DNA of 20,428 bases, taken from NCBI GenBank assembly GCA_902772615.1, contig CACYBC010000215.1, positions 1-20,428 of the forward strand, in the 5' to 3' direction. A program made the position numbers and the translations under genes. Numbering within the stretch: position 1 is the stretch's first letter; the number at the start of each line of letters is the position of its first letter. Below are positions 1 through 7,611 of the stretch, in pieces. The notes beneath the pieces were generated by a model that searched no databases, was not told the origin of the DNA, and saw only the letters and a list, made by a program, of their open reading frames with translations. This DNA is from an uncultured Ruminococcus sp. (GTDB lineage Bacteria; Bacillota; Clostridia; Oscillospirales; Ruminococcaceae).

Positions 1-123
1 CGCGAGATGTTTGATGCAGTTTGTGCATCCTGCGGCAAACCCTGCAAGGTTCCTTTCAAGCCGCGTGAGGATCGCCCTGTTTATTGCAGTGAGTGCTTCG
101 CCAAGATGAAGGAAGCCAACTGA
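1..123 (+). CDS. CxxC-x17-CxxC zinc-binding domain protein (3' end only)
   Basis: Only the last 40 codons lie in the window, open from base 1 and ending at TGA 121-123. The visible peptide has a CASC pair, exactly 17 residues, and then a CSEC pair. This is the signature of the small CxxC-x17-CxxC zinc-ribbon family, whose members are short and presumably bind one Zn through the four Cys. An extra Cys lies in GKPC just after the first pair. The family's function is not established, with nucleic-acid or protein binding usually assumed. The N-terminus, the start and any additional domain are outside the window. A terminator follows, so this is the last gene of its transcription unit. Confidence is high for the domain and low for any function. 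Confidence 0.8.
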   Translation, partial: REMFDAVCASCGKPCKVPFKPREDRPVYCSECFAKMKEAN

Positions 124-175
124 CGGACGACTGAGCAGAAGCACGGTTTCTGCCGTGCAGGTTCAAAAGAAAAAC

Positions 176-212
176 AGAGGATCGCATCTGTGATGATGAG
201 GTCCTCTTTTTC
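176..212 (+). terminator. Rho-independent terminator after the zinc-protein gene
   Basis: AGAGGA (176-181) pairs with TCCTCT (202-207) and runs straight into a T tract. The loop can form a further CATC/GATG helix. A separate perfect hairpin lies just upstream: GCACGG 141-146, loop of 6, CCGTGC 153-158. It has no T tract and may only protect the 3' end. Confidence 0.65.
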
Positions 213-238
213 CTTGCATTTCTTTTTTTCTCAGTGTG

Positions 239-247
239 TGATACAAT
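239..247 (+). promoter_or_regulatory. Probable extended -10 promoter for the DUF1858 gene and trmK
   Basis: TGA-TACAAT (TG at 239-240, hexamer 242-247) fits an extended -10 element. No good -35 sits at 17 bp. TTGCAT at 214-219 is 22 bp away, which is too far for a normal promoter. The site lies between a terminator and a gene with a strong ribosome binding site (GGAGGT, 271-276), which supports it. Confidence 0.5.
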
Positions 248-282
248 TCCACTGATAAGAAACCAAATCCGGAGGTCATTCA

Positions 283-489
283 ATGAATACAGTAACAAAA
301 GACACTATTATAGGCGACATCATCTCCAGAGACTCCATGGCCGCAGCCTGCTTCTTCGAGATGGGGATGTTCTGCGTCGGATGCCCTGCTTCTGCAGGTG
401 AATCGGTAGAACAGGCGTGTGCGGTGCACGGCATCGATGCTGATGAGATGGTGGAGAAGCTCAACGATTTCTTCTCCAGAACTGCCTGA
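283..489 (+). CDS. DUF1858 domain protein (hybrid-cluster-associated redox disulfide type)
   Basis: This 68-residue protein begins at ATG 283, 6 nt after a GGAGGT ribosome binding site. It matches the small DUF1858 / ScdA N-terminal-like family. A short helical segment (TIGDII..) precedes a conserved CxxCP motif (CVGCP, Cys31 and Cys34), followed by an acidic helical tail (GIDADEMVEKLNDFF). Family members are cytoplasmic, often lie next to redox or hybrid-cluster protein genes, and are proposed to use the Cys pair as a redox disulfide or metal site. No hybrid cluster protein gene is visible here, so the role is open. The length is typical for the stand-alone form. The stop is 2 nt before the next start, so it is probably co-transcribed with trmK. 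Confidence 0.85.
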   Translation: MNTVTKDTIIGDIISRDSMAAACFFEMGMFCVGCPASAGESVEQACAVHGIDADEMVEKLNDFFSRTA

Positions 490-491
490 TA

Positions 492-1199
492 GTGAAAATG
501 ATATCCCTTTCACGCAGGCTTAAGACAGCCGCAGACCTTGTGAGAAGCGGGTCGGTGACGGCTGATGTGGGATGCGATCACGGCAAACTCAGCGCGTACC
601 TGCTGGATTCCGGCAGAGCTGCCTTTGTCTATGCAACAGATATCAGGAAGCAGCCGCTTGAAAAGGCGGCTGCACTTCTTTCATCGGAAAGATACAGGGG
701 AAAGCATGCATGTGTGCTTACGGACGGACTGAACGGTCTTCCTGCCGATGCTGTCACTGATGTTATAATAGCCGGCCTGGGAGACGATGTGACGGAGAAG
801 ATAATAAGCGAAGCTCCGTGGCTCAGGGACGTAAGCAAGAGACTGATACTAGTGCCTTCATCCAGACATGAGAAAGTCAGGCAGTTTCTGGCAGCTTCCG
901 GATTCACAGTTAAAGAAGAATATGCGGTCAGTGAGAGAAGACATGTCTATACTGTAATGGCTGCAGAGTATACAGGAACGATAAGATGTCTCGGTGTCAG
1001 AGAAAAATGGCTTGGCGGCATAGATGCTTCATCGGAAGACGGGAAAGAGTATATCGCAGTCCTTGAAAGAAGGATGGAAGCCGTGGTCCGCGGCATCAGG
1101 GACAAGACAGATCCCAACTACGGGGAAGCAGTTAAGGTGATTGAGGAGATACGGCTTCTCGGAATTGATCGGGACGATAAGACGAAGACAGGTATTTAG
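492..1199 (+). CDS. trmK: tRNA (adenine(22)-N1)-methyltransferase, TrmK family
   Basis: This 235-residue protein fits the TrmK (YqfN) family of SAM-dependent enzymes that make m1A22 in tRNA. It has a Rossmann motif I at 25-33 (DVGCDHGKL), an acidic SAM-ribose position at the end of the next strand (ATD, Asp50), a motif IV equivalent at 94-100 (AGLGDDV), and a C-terminal SERRHVYTV strand. Motif IV differs slightly from the more usual GMGG form. The chosen start is GTG 492, two bases after the previous stop. ATG 498 in the same frame is an alternative. Neither has a clear Shine-Dalgarno sequence, so translation probably depends on coupling to the upstream gene. In Bacillus the neighbour is a NIF3-type gene, whereas here it is rqcH. 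Confidence 0.85.
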   Translation: MKMISLSRRLKTAADLVRSGSVTADVGCDHGKLSAYLLDSGRAAFVYATDIRKQPLEKAAALLSSERYRGKHACVLTDGLNGLPADAVTDVIIAGLGDDVTEKIISEAPWLRDVSKRLILVPSSRHEKVRQFLAASGFTVKEEYAVSERRHVYTVMAAEYTGTIRCLGVREKWLGGIDASSEDGKEYIAVLERRMEAVVRGIRDKTDPNYGEAVKVIEEIRLLGIDRDDKTKTGI

Positions 1200-1217
1200 C
1201 AAAGGAAAAGACAGACA

Positions 1218-2966
1218 ATGGCGTTAGATGCTGCAATGGTATATGTGGCGGCTGAAGAGCTGGACACTCTGCTGAAAGGTGCAAGAGTGGAAAAGATATA
1301 TATGCCCTCAAGGGATGAGGCCGTGTTCAGCATGAGGACCAGAGAGAAGAGGAGAACACTGTTCCTTTCGGCAAGATCAGGAACAGCGAGGGCTCACGTC
1401 ACGGATGAGGAGTTCGAATATCCTGCCGTGCCACCGGCATTCTGTATGCTCCTCAGGAAGCATCTGATCGGGGCAAGGATCACCTCTGTCGATACCATAG
1501 AGGACGACAGAGTGATGCTGTTCAGGTTCGATGCGCTTAATGAGATGGGAGAAAAAGTGGCTCCGTTCATTTCTGCAGAGATGATGGGCAGGTACAGCAA
1601 TCTTGTCCTGGTCGGTGATGACGGAACCATACTTGATGCAGTTAAACGTATAGACAGCACGCAGTCGGAACTGAGGGAGATACTGCCGGGCACTGCTTTT
1701 ACAGAGCCTCCAAAACCGGAAAAGATACCGTTCATGAGCGGCAACGAAGAGGACATAATAGCGGCAGTCAGGAAAAGCAGCAGGATAGTTTCTGCTGCGC
1801 TGCTTCAGGTCGTTTCCGGCCTTTCACCGCTTCTGTGCAGAGAGGCGGCTCTGGAAGTGGACGATCAGACCGGAGATATGCTTGATGACACCGGAGCAGC
1901 TAAACTTGCTGATGGTCTCAGAAGAATAAAGGACGCTATATCTGATCCGGGCAAAAGAGAGTACAGCATCATCTACGACGGTGAGAAACCCGTAGAGTAT
2001 TCCTTCATAGATCTCAGACAATATAAGGGCCTGAGAAAAGAACAGTTTGAATCTGCCAGTCAGATGTTTGACAGTTATTATTCCTCCAGAGACAGACTGG
2101 AAAGGATGAGGACCAGAAGCCAGGATCTGACCAAGCAGGTGAAACAGCTCATAGAGAGAAATGTCAGGAAGCAGAATGCCCGCAGGGAAGAACTGGCGGA
2201 CACTTCAAGAGCAGATGAGAAAAAACTGTACGGCGAACTCCTGACAGCTAATCTCCATACATTTAAAAAGGGTGACCGTGAGGTAAAGGTCATCAATTAC
2301 TACACCGGAGAAGAATGCAGGATCCCGCTTGATGTCACAAAAGGACCAAATGAAAATGCGCAGAAGTACTATAAGGATTACAGAAAGCTTCACACAGCGG
2401 CTGATGTGCTCAAGCGGCTTCTTCAGGAAGGAGAAGATGAAGCCGAATACTTCCGTCAGGTGCAGTATGAGATAGAACTGGCCAGGACAGAGGAAGAGTT
2501 CATAGACATCAGAAAGGAACTCAGAGATGCCGGATACCTCAAGGGGTTCCGGTACAAGGAGAGAGGAAACCGGAAGAGCGATCCCTTCTTCAGGTACAGG
2601 ACGGATGAAGGTCTGGAAGTCATCGCCGGAAGGAACAATACTGCGAATGAAAGACTATCGCTCAGGATGGCAGAAGGCAAAGATATCTGGTTGCATGTTA
2701 AGGGAGCGGCAGGATCCCACGTCATACTCCGGTGCGAAGGTATAGAACCCGACGAGAAGAGCTTAACACAGGCATGTGAGATAGCTGCTTACCATTCCAG
2801 CATAAAGAACGGGCAGCTCGTGGCAGTAGATTATACTGAAGCGAGAAGAGTAAAGAAGGCTGCAAACGCAAGGACCGGGATGGTGATCTATACCAATCAG
2901 AAAACGGCATATGTGACTCCGGATCCGGAAAAGCTGGAAAAGCTGAGAGTGACACGCTCAAGATGA
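1218..2966 (+). CDS. rqcH: RqcH/NFACT ribosome quality control factor (fibronectin-binding A homologue)
   Basis: This 582-residue protein has the NFACT family layout and usual length. An NFACT-N domain (about 1-165) contains the DR dipeptide (Asp97-Arg98) and MGRYSNLVL. A helical hairpin and charged coiled coil follow (about 285-335 and 385-435). The C-terminal NFACT-R domain carries DIWLHVKGAAGSHV (489-502) and a MVIYTNQKTAYVTP strand. In Bacillus, RqcH binds obstructed 50S subunits and recruits tRNA-Ala to add C-terminal Ala tails that target stalled products for degradation. The older 'fibronectin-binding' name reflects surface adhesion claims, but no signal peptide is present. ATG 1218 follows AAAGGA (1201-1206). 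It sits 18 nt after trmK, so both are translation-related genes of one unit. Confidence 0.93.
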   Translation: MALDAAMVYVAAEELDTLLKGARVEKIYMPSRDEAVFSMRTREKRRTLFLSARSGTARAHVTDEEFEYPAVPPAFCMLLRKHLIGARITSVDTIEDDRVMLFRFDALNEMGEKVAPFISAEMMGRYSNLVLVGDDGTILDAVKRIDSTQSELREILPGTAFTEPPKPEKIPFMSGNEEDIIAAVRKSSRIVSAALLQVVSGLSPLLCREAALEVDDQTGDMLDDTGAAKLADGLRRIKDAISDPGKREYSIIYDGEKPVEYSFIDLRQYKGLRKEQFESASQMFDSYYSSRDRLERMRTRSQDLTKQVKQLIERNVRKQNARREELADTSRADEKKLYGELLTANLHTFKKGDREVKVINYYTGEECRIPLDVTKGPNENAQKYYKDYRKLHTAADVLKRLLQEGEDEAEYFRQVQYEIELARTEEEFIDIRKELRDAGYLKGFRYKERGNRKSDPFFRYRTDEGLEVIAGRNNTANERLSLRMAEGKDIWLHVKGAAGSHVILRCEGIEPDEKSLTQACEIAAYHSSIKNGQLVAVDYTEARRVKKAANARTGMVIYTNQKTAYVTPDPEKLEKLRVTRSR

Positions 2967-2999
2967 GGGCATGCCGTTAATTCTTTGTTTTAATATATG

Positions 3000-3008
3000 T
3001 GTTATAAT
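3000..3008 (+). promoter_or_regulatory. Extended -10 promoter upstream of the cysteine desulfurase gene
   Basis: TGT-TATAAT (3000-3008) is a consensus -10 hexamer with an upstream TGn. The -35 region at 17 bp is poor (about 2980-2985). It lies in the 68-nt gap after rqcH, 26 nt before the next ATG, which gives a short leader. It would drive the desulfurase, thiI, cinA and foldase genes. Confidence 0.6.
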
Positions 3009-3034
3009 CGGACGAAGATATTTAGAGAGGGCAC

Positions 3035-4159
3035 ATGATTTATCTGGATAACGCGGCGACTACAGCGATCAGTCCCGCAGCTGCCGATGCTGCCGATGCG
3101 GCATTGAGAGAGTACTTCGGCAATCCGAGCTCACTGTATTCGCAGGGGCTCGATTCGCATAAAGCACTTGAAAGATCCAGGGCTGTAATAGCAAAGAGCC
3201 TCGGATGTGAACAGCAGGAAGTGTATTTCACCGCCAGCGGGACAGAAGGGAATAACCTGGCTATTCTTGGAGCAGCCAGAGCGAGACGAAGCTGGGGAAA
3301 CAGGATCATTGTCAGCGGATTCGAGCATCCTTCTGTTATGAATACAGTCAAATCAATGGAAAAAGAGGGGTTTGAAGTCATCGTTATCCCTCCAGGACCG
3401 GACGGAAGGCTGGATACAGACAGGTTCCTTGAACAGACTGACAAAAGGACGGCCCTGGTGACCTGCATGAGGGTCAATAACGAGATCGGCACTGTCATTG
3501 ACTGTGCCCGGCTTGCGGAAGAAGTAAAAAAGATCAACAGGAGAACTGCATTTCACTGTGATGCCGTTCAGGCGTTCGGAAAGCATGAAACCGTACTGAA
3601 CGGGTCGATCGATACGTTATCCGTGTCCGCTCATAAAATACACGGACCTAAAGGCATCGGATGCCTGTATGTAAGAAAAGGGTTCAACCTTGAGAACGTC
3701 ATGTTTGGCGGCGGTCAGGAACGAGGCCTTAGATCGGGCACCGAGAACATTGCATATGCGGTAGGATTTGCGAAAGCCGTGTCAGAGCTCGGAAATATCA
3801 GAAAACAGAACGATAAGGTCACGGGCATCAATTCTGTTCTCAGAAAGAAACTGGAGGATTCCGGGGCTGCAGTGTTCAATAGTCCTGATGATGCTTCCCC
3901 GTATATCCTGAATTTCTCACTTCCCGGGTTCAGAAGTGAGACCTTGCTGCACTTTATGGAAGAGCACGGAGTGCTTGTATCGTCCGGTTCTGCCTGCGGG
4001 AAAGGCGAGAAGAGCCATACCCTGACTGCCATGAACCTGCCTGACAGCCTGATAGATTCTGCCGTAAGAGTCAGTTTCAGTTCGACTACTACAGAGGAAG
4101 AAGTCAGAGAAGCGGCGGAGCTTTTCATACTGGCCGTCAATACACTTCAGAGGAAATGA
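3035..4159 (+). CDS. Cysteine desulfurase, NifS/IscS family (ThiI partner)
   Basis: This 374-residue PLP enzyme releases sulfur from L-cysteine as an enzyme persulfide. Visible family features are the N-terminal YLDNAATT (3-10), TASGTEGNN in the cofactor cradle (67-74), His98 (GFEHPS) stacking on PLP, and Asp176 and Gln179 (CDAVQ). The PLP Schiff-base Lys201 lies in SAHKIHGPKG, and the catalytic Cys321 in SSGSACGKG. It lies 9 nt upstream of thiI. In Bacillus the corresponding NifZ desulfurase donates sulfur to ThiI for 4-thiouridine in tRNA, so that role is inferred here rather than general Fe-S assembly, for which no scaffold gene is visible. ATG 3035 follows GAGAGG (3025-3030). A housekeeping IscS role cannot be excluded. 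Confidence 0.92.
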   Translation: MIYLDNAATTAISPAAADAADAALREYFGNPSSLYSQGLDSHKALERSRAVIAKSLGCEQQEVYFTASGTEGNNLAILGAARARRSWGNRIIVSGFEHPSVMNTVKSMEKEGFEVIVIPPGPDGRLDTDRFLEQTDKRTALVTCMRVNNEIGTVIDCARLAEEVKKINRRTAFHCDAVQAFGKHETVLNGSIDTLSVSAHKIHGPKGIGCLYVRKGFNLENVMFGGGQERGLRSGTENIAYAVGFAKAVSELGNIRKQNDKVTGINSVLRKKLEDSGAAVFNSPDDASPYILNFSLPGFRSETLLHFMEEHGVLVSSGSACGKGEKSHTLTAMNLPDSLIDSAVRVSFSSTTTEEEVREAAELFILAVNTLQRK

Positions 4160-4168
4160 GTAATCAAG

Positions 4169-5359
4169 ATGGAGATCATTCTCGGAAAATACGGTGAACT
4201 GGCGCTTAAAGGACTTAACAAGAACCAGTTCGAGAATTCTATGGTAAGGACCATCAGGAAGAGAGTCGAACATTGCGGCGAGTTTCGTGTCCATACGGCT
4301 CAGTCCACTGTTTATGTGGAACCTGAGAACGATGAAGCCGATATAGATGAGGCCTATGAAGAGATCAAGAGGATCTTCGGGCTGTCGGCCGTTGTAAGGG
4401 CGGCTGTGTGTGAGAAGGATCTCACATCCATCTGCGAGACAGCCGAATCCTATCTGGGAAGCAGACTGGATTCTGTCAGATCGTTCAAGGTGAACTCCAA
4501 GAGAGCTGATAAGAAATTCCCGATGACGTCCATGGAACTGTCCAGAGAGGTAGGGGCATATCTGATCGACAGGCATCCTGATCTTGCCGTTTCAATGAAC
4601 GGCCCCGAGCTGACCGTTATATGCGAGATCAGGGATGATGCTGCGTATGTTCATGCTGACCAGCTGCCCGGAGCAGGCGGGATACCCACGGGCACCGGAG
4701 GAAAGGCTGCTTGCATGCTGTCGGGCGGTATAGACAGTCCTGTTGCTGCCTGGAAGATGGCAAGAAGGGGATGCGATCTGGTATGTGTGCATTTCCAGAG
4801 CCCTCCGTATACTGGTGAGCGCGCTCTCTACAAGGTAGAAAGGCTGGCATGGCAGGTCTCGCGCTGGGCAGGCAGAGTCTGTCTGTTTGAGGTGCCGTTC
4901 ACTGACTGTCAGGTCAATATCCGGGACAATGCTCCGGAAGACTACTTCACTGTGCTTATGCGGAGATCCATGATGCGCATAACGCAGAAGATCGCTGAGA
5001 GGGAGGAATGCGGAGCCATAGTTACCGGAGAAAGTCTGGGACAGGTTGCGAGCCAGACTATGAGCGCGATCAGGTGTACCGACATCGTAGCCGGAATGCC
5101 CGTGTTCAGGCCTCTTATCGGAGATGACAAGATAGAGATCTCGGAATGCGCCAAGAAGATAGGGACGTTTGATATATCCATAGAACCGTATGAGGACTGC
5201 TGCACGATATTCACACCAAAACATCCGAGAACTAAACCGGTTCTGGAAGCGATCGTTGAGGCTGAGAAAGGCGTGCCCGGTCTGTATGAGATGGAAACAG
5301 CCGCTGCGGATAACAGCGTTCTGAAAGTAATACACTTTTACGATGAGGATTTTGTTTGA
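4169..5359 (+). CDS. thiI: tRNA 4-thiouridine synthetase ThiI, short form without rhodanese domain
   Basis: This 396-residue protein has an N-terminal ferredoxin-like plus THUMP region (about 1-165) and an ATP-PP-loop domain with SGGIDSP at 185-191 that adenylates U8 of tRNA. The TGESLGQVASQT block (286-297) is also characteristic. The C-terminal rhodanese domain of the enterobacterial enzyme is absent, as in Bacillus, where the partner desulfurase passes sulfur directly. The conserved Cys in YEDCCTIFTPKHP (344 or 345) is the likely persulfide or disulfide partner. It is co-transcribed with the desulfurase upstream. ATG 4169 has only a weak binding site within the end of the preceding gene, so translation is probably coupled. 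The stop TGA overlaps the next ATG (TGATG, 5357-5361). Confidence 0.94.
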   Translation: MEIILGKYGELALKGLNKNQFENSMVRTIRKRVEHCGEFRVHTAQSTVYVEPENDEADIDEAYEEIKRIFGLSAVVRAAVCEKDLTSICETAESYLGSRLDSVRSFKVNSKRADKKFPMTSMELSREVGAYLIDRHPDLAVSMNGPELTVICEIRDDAAYVHADQLPGAGGIPTGTGGKAACMLSGGIDSPVAAWKMARRGCDLVCVHFQSPPYTGERALYKVERLAWQVSRWAGRVCLFEVPFTDCQVNIRDNAPEDYFTVLMRRSMMRITQKIAEREECGAIVTGESLGQVASQTMSAIRCTDIVAGMPVFRPLIGDDKIEISECAKKIGTFDISIEPYEDCCTIFTPKHPRTKPVLEAIVEAEKGVPGLYEMETAAADNSVLKVIHFYDEDFV

Positions 5360-7611
5360 TGAGCATGCGCAAGATGCAGGCGGAAATAGTTACAGTAGGG
5401 AATGAACTGCTGAACGGAAGAACAGAGAACACCAATGTTTCTTTTCTTTCCAGAGAGCTTCAGAATATCGGTTTCAGTGTGACGAATCATACCACTGTTG
5501 CCGACAGGGCTTCTGACATCGTTCAGTCCCTGATGACTGCTGTAAACAGAAGCAATGTTATCGTATATACCGGCGGCCTGGGGCCGACGGACGATGATCT
5601 TACTAAAGAAACGGTCGCCAAGGCGCTGGGGATGACTCTTAAAGATGACGCGGAGACTTTGGAACGTATCCGTGTGTTCTTCGAAAGCCGCGGGCGCGAG
5701 ATGAAGGATAACAACAGGAAACAGGCGCTTGTTCCTGAAGGAGCTGAGATCCTGGAAAACGACAACGGGACTGCTCCGGGTATATTCATCAGAAAAGATG
5801 AGCAGACTATCATCCTGCTTCCCGGTCCCCCGCACGAGATGGAGCCAATGTTCCTGGATAAAGCTGTTCCGAAACTCAAGGACCTTTCCGGCCAGAAGAT
5901 ATTCAGCAGGACTCTGGGGGTCAGCGGCATCGGTGAATCAGAACTTGAAGTACGTATAAAGGACTATCTGTATGGGGATGATCCTCATGCTGCGCTTTAT
6001 GCCAAGGAAGGGGAAGTGGAGATCTGCGTCACATCGTTTGGAGATACAGACGAGGAAGCAGAGGAAAAAGGAACAGCGCTGATCAGCAAGCTGAAGAATG
6101 AGCTCGGAGATCTTGTCTTCACTGAAAATGGTGATACGATCGCTGAAGCTACAGTAAAAAAACTGATCGAGAAGAAACAGACGGTCGCTGTTGCCGAGAG
6201 CTGCACCGGCGGTATGATCGCACAGATGATAACTGATATCGCGGGATCATCGGCAGTATTCGAATACGGACTTACGTCTTACGGTGACTGGGTCAAAAAT
6301 GCGAGTCTGGGTGTAGATAACAGTCTGCTAAAGAGATACACTGCCATCAGTTCTGCCGTTGCTGCTGAGATGGCCAGAGGAGCGCGTAAAAACGGAAGAG
6401 CTTCCTATGGGATCGGTGTGACAGGCATCGCCGGCCCCGGTGTCGGCACCTATCTGGATAAAGAAGTTGGTCTGGTATATATAGCGGTCTGTGACAGGAA
6501 GAAGACCGTAGTCAGGGAATTCAGGTTCGGAGACAAGAGGAACCGAGACAACATCAGGCGGCTGTCTGCCAAGAGCGCTTTCGATATGCTGAGACTTTTC
6601 ATGGACGGACGGACCATCGAGGGAGGAACAGAGTTCACCAACAGAGTGATCGCCGATCTTGAACGCAAGGATAACCCCAAGAGCATTGCTGGCCTTTTCG
6701 TCAAGAAAGCGGTCAGCATCATAGTTGCAGGAAGCATAGCGGCGGTTGCCGGCTATTACGGGATCAGAACTGTACAGGCCATGAGCGACAGACTGACTTA
6801 TGACAAGCTTGAAAGTGAGTATTTCTCACTGATCGGTTCCGAAGAAGAAAGAGCAGAAGCTTTCTCCAGGCTCAGTGAGAAAAATAACGACTTCTGCGGT
6901 ATGATCTGCAATGACACCGGGGACATCAAGTCAGTCGTTGTCGAAGGAAGAGAAGACGATTATTATTCCGGACGCGATTTTTACAGGGGAACAAACAGAC
7001 TGGGATGTTCTGCAGTAACTGCAGGACTGCCGCTGAGCAGGATACCGGTGAACCTTTCGATCGGGTCGTCGGGTACGGGAAAAGATGTGCTTTTCAGTCA
7101 CCTCAGTGACTACCGGAGCATAGACTACGCGAGAAAAAACAGCGTCCTGACATTCTATGGCAAGGATTTCACGGCCAATTACCGCGTTATTGCCGCTTTC
7201 CTGCTGGACAGCAGGGAGGGGTTGGACGAGGTATTCTACAGAAGCGATCTGTCAAATGAAAACGACTATCTCGAGTATGTACTGAACCTTAAGATGAGAT
7301 CATTCTACGATGTGAATTACGCGATAACGGAAAGCGAGAGATTCATTACACTGTATGCTCCGAGCGATGACTGGGATGGTTCCGTGCTGGTGGTGTGCGG
7401 CGTCCTGATAGATACTGAGACCGACAGCAAAGCAGTCTTCTCCGAAAACAGTGCAGTACTGTATCCCGCAAGCTGGTATAAGGCGCGCGGAATAGAAAAC
7501 AGCATCAATGTTACGGCAGAAAAAGACCGCTGGTATGAGTGGGTCATAAGCAACAGCACCCCGGTGGAGGACAATAATGCAGAAGAACAGGTGATCGATA
7601 CGGATGGCTGA
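5359..7611 (+). CDS. cinA: CinA-family protein fused to a transmembrane helix and a degenerate class B sortase-like domain
   Basis: Canonical CinA is about 410-420 residues; this frame runs to 750. Residues about 6-170 form the COG1058/MoCF-like domain (TGGLGPTDDD at 71-80, LPGPPHEM at 154-161). Residues about 258-415 form the nicotinamide-mononucleotide deamidase domain (AESCTGG 279-285 with Ser281, Tyr308, Lys313, GVTGIAGPG 353-361). After a charged linker, a hydrophobic helix follows VKK at about 451-472. Residues about 475-690 then resemble sortase B: NNDF..DYYSGRDFYRG, LFSHLSDY, MRSFYDVN, RFITL and a final VVCGVLI strand. The catalytic His, Cys and Arg positions are Ser570, Pro668 and Val676. 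Predicted topology is CinA inside and the sortase fold outside. ATG 5359 overlaps the thiI stop and follows GATGAGG (5343-5349). TTG 5356 and ATG 5374 are alternatives; 5374 gives the canonical MQAEI start but has no binding site. The domain calls are confident but the joint function is unknown. Confidence 0.88.
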   Translation: MSMRKMQAEIVTVGNELLNGRTENTNVSFLSRELQNIGFSVTNHTTVADRASDIVQSLMTAVNRSNVIVYTGGLGPTDDDLTKETVAKALGMTLKDDAETLERIRVFFESRGREMKDNNRKQALVPEGAEILENDNGTAPGIFIRKDEQTIILLPGPPHEMEPMFLDKAVPKLKDLSGQKIFSRTLGVSGIGESELEVRIKDYLYGDDPHAALYAKEGEVEICVTSFGDTDEEAEEKGTALISKLKNELGDLVFTENGDTIAEATVKKLIEKKQTVAVAESCTGGMIAQMITDIAGSSAVFEYGLTSYGDWVKNASLGVDNSLLKRYTAISSAVAAEMARGARKNGRASYGIGVTGIAGPGVGTYLDKEVGLVYIAVCDRKKTVVREFRFGDKRNRDNIRRLSAKSAFDMLRLFMDGRTIEGGTEFTNRVIADLERKDNPKSIAGLFVKKAVSIIVAGSIAAVAGYYGIRTVQAMSDRLTYDKLESEYFSLIGSEEERAEAFSRLSEKNNDFCGMICNDTGDIKSVVVEGREDDYYSGRDFYRGTNRLGCSAVTAGLPLSRIPVNLSIGSSGTGKDVLFSHLSDYRSIDYARKNSVLTFYGKDFTANYRVIAAFLLDSREGLDEVFYRSDLSNENDYLEYVLNLKMRSFYDVNYAITESERFITLYAPSDDWDGSVLVVCGVLIDTETDSKAVFSENSAVLYPASWYKARGIENSINVTAEKDRWYEWVISNSTPVEDNNAEEQVIDTDG

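Noticed and set aside
4592..5335. 247-codon minus-strand frame opposite thiI
   Set aside because: It is fully antisense to a clear ThiI PP-loop domain, its composition is unlike a folded protein, and it has no promoter or ribosome binding site.
6590..6800. Possibility that the cinA fusion is two genes joined by a sequencing error
   Set aside because: The frame is continuous, codon use and protein composition are smooth through the linker, and no ribosome binding site or start with good spacing marks a separate sortase gene. It remains the main alternative and is listed as a test in the findings.
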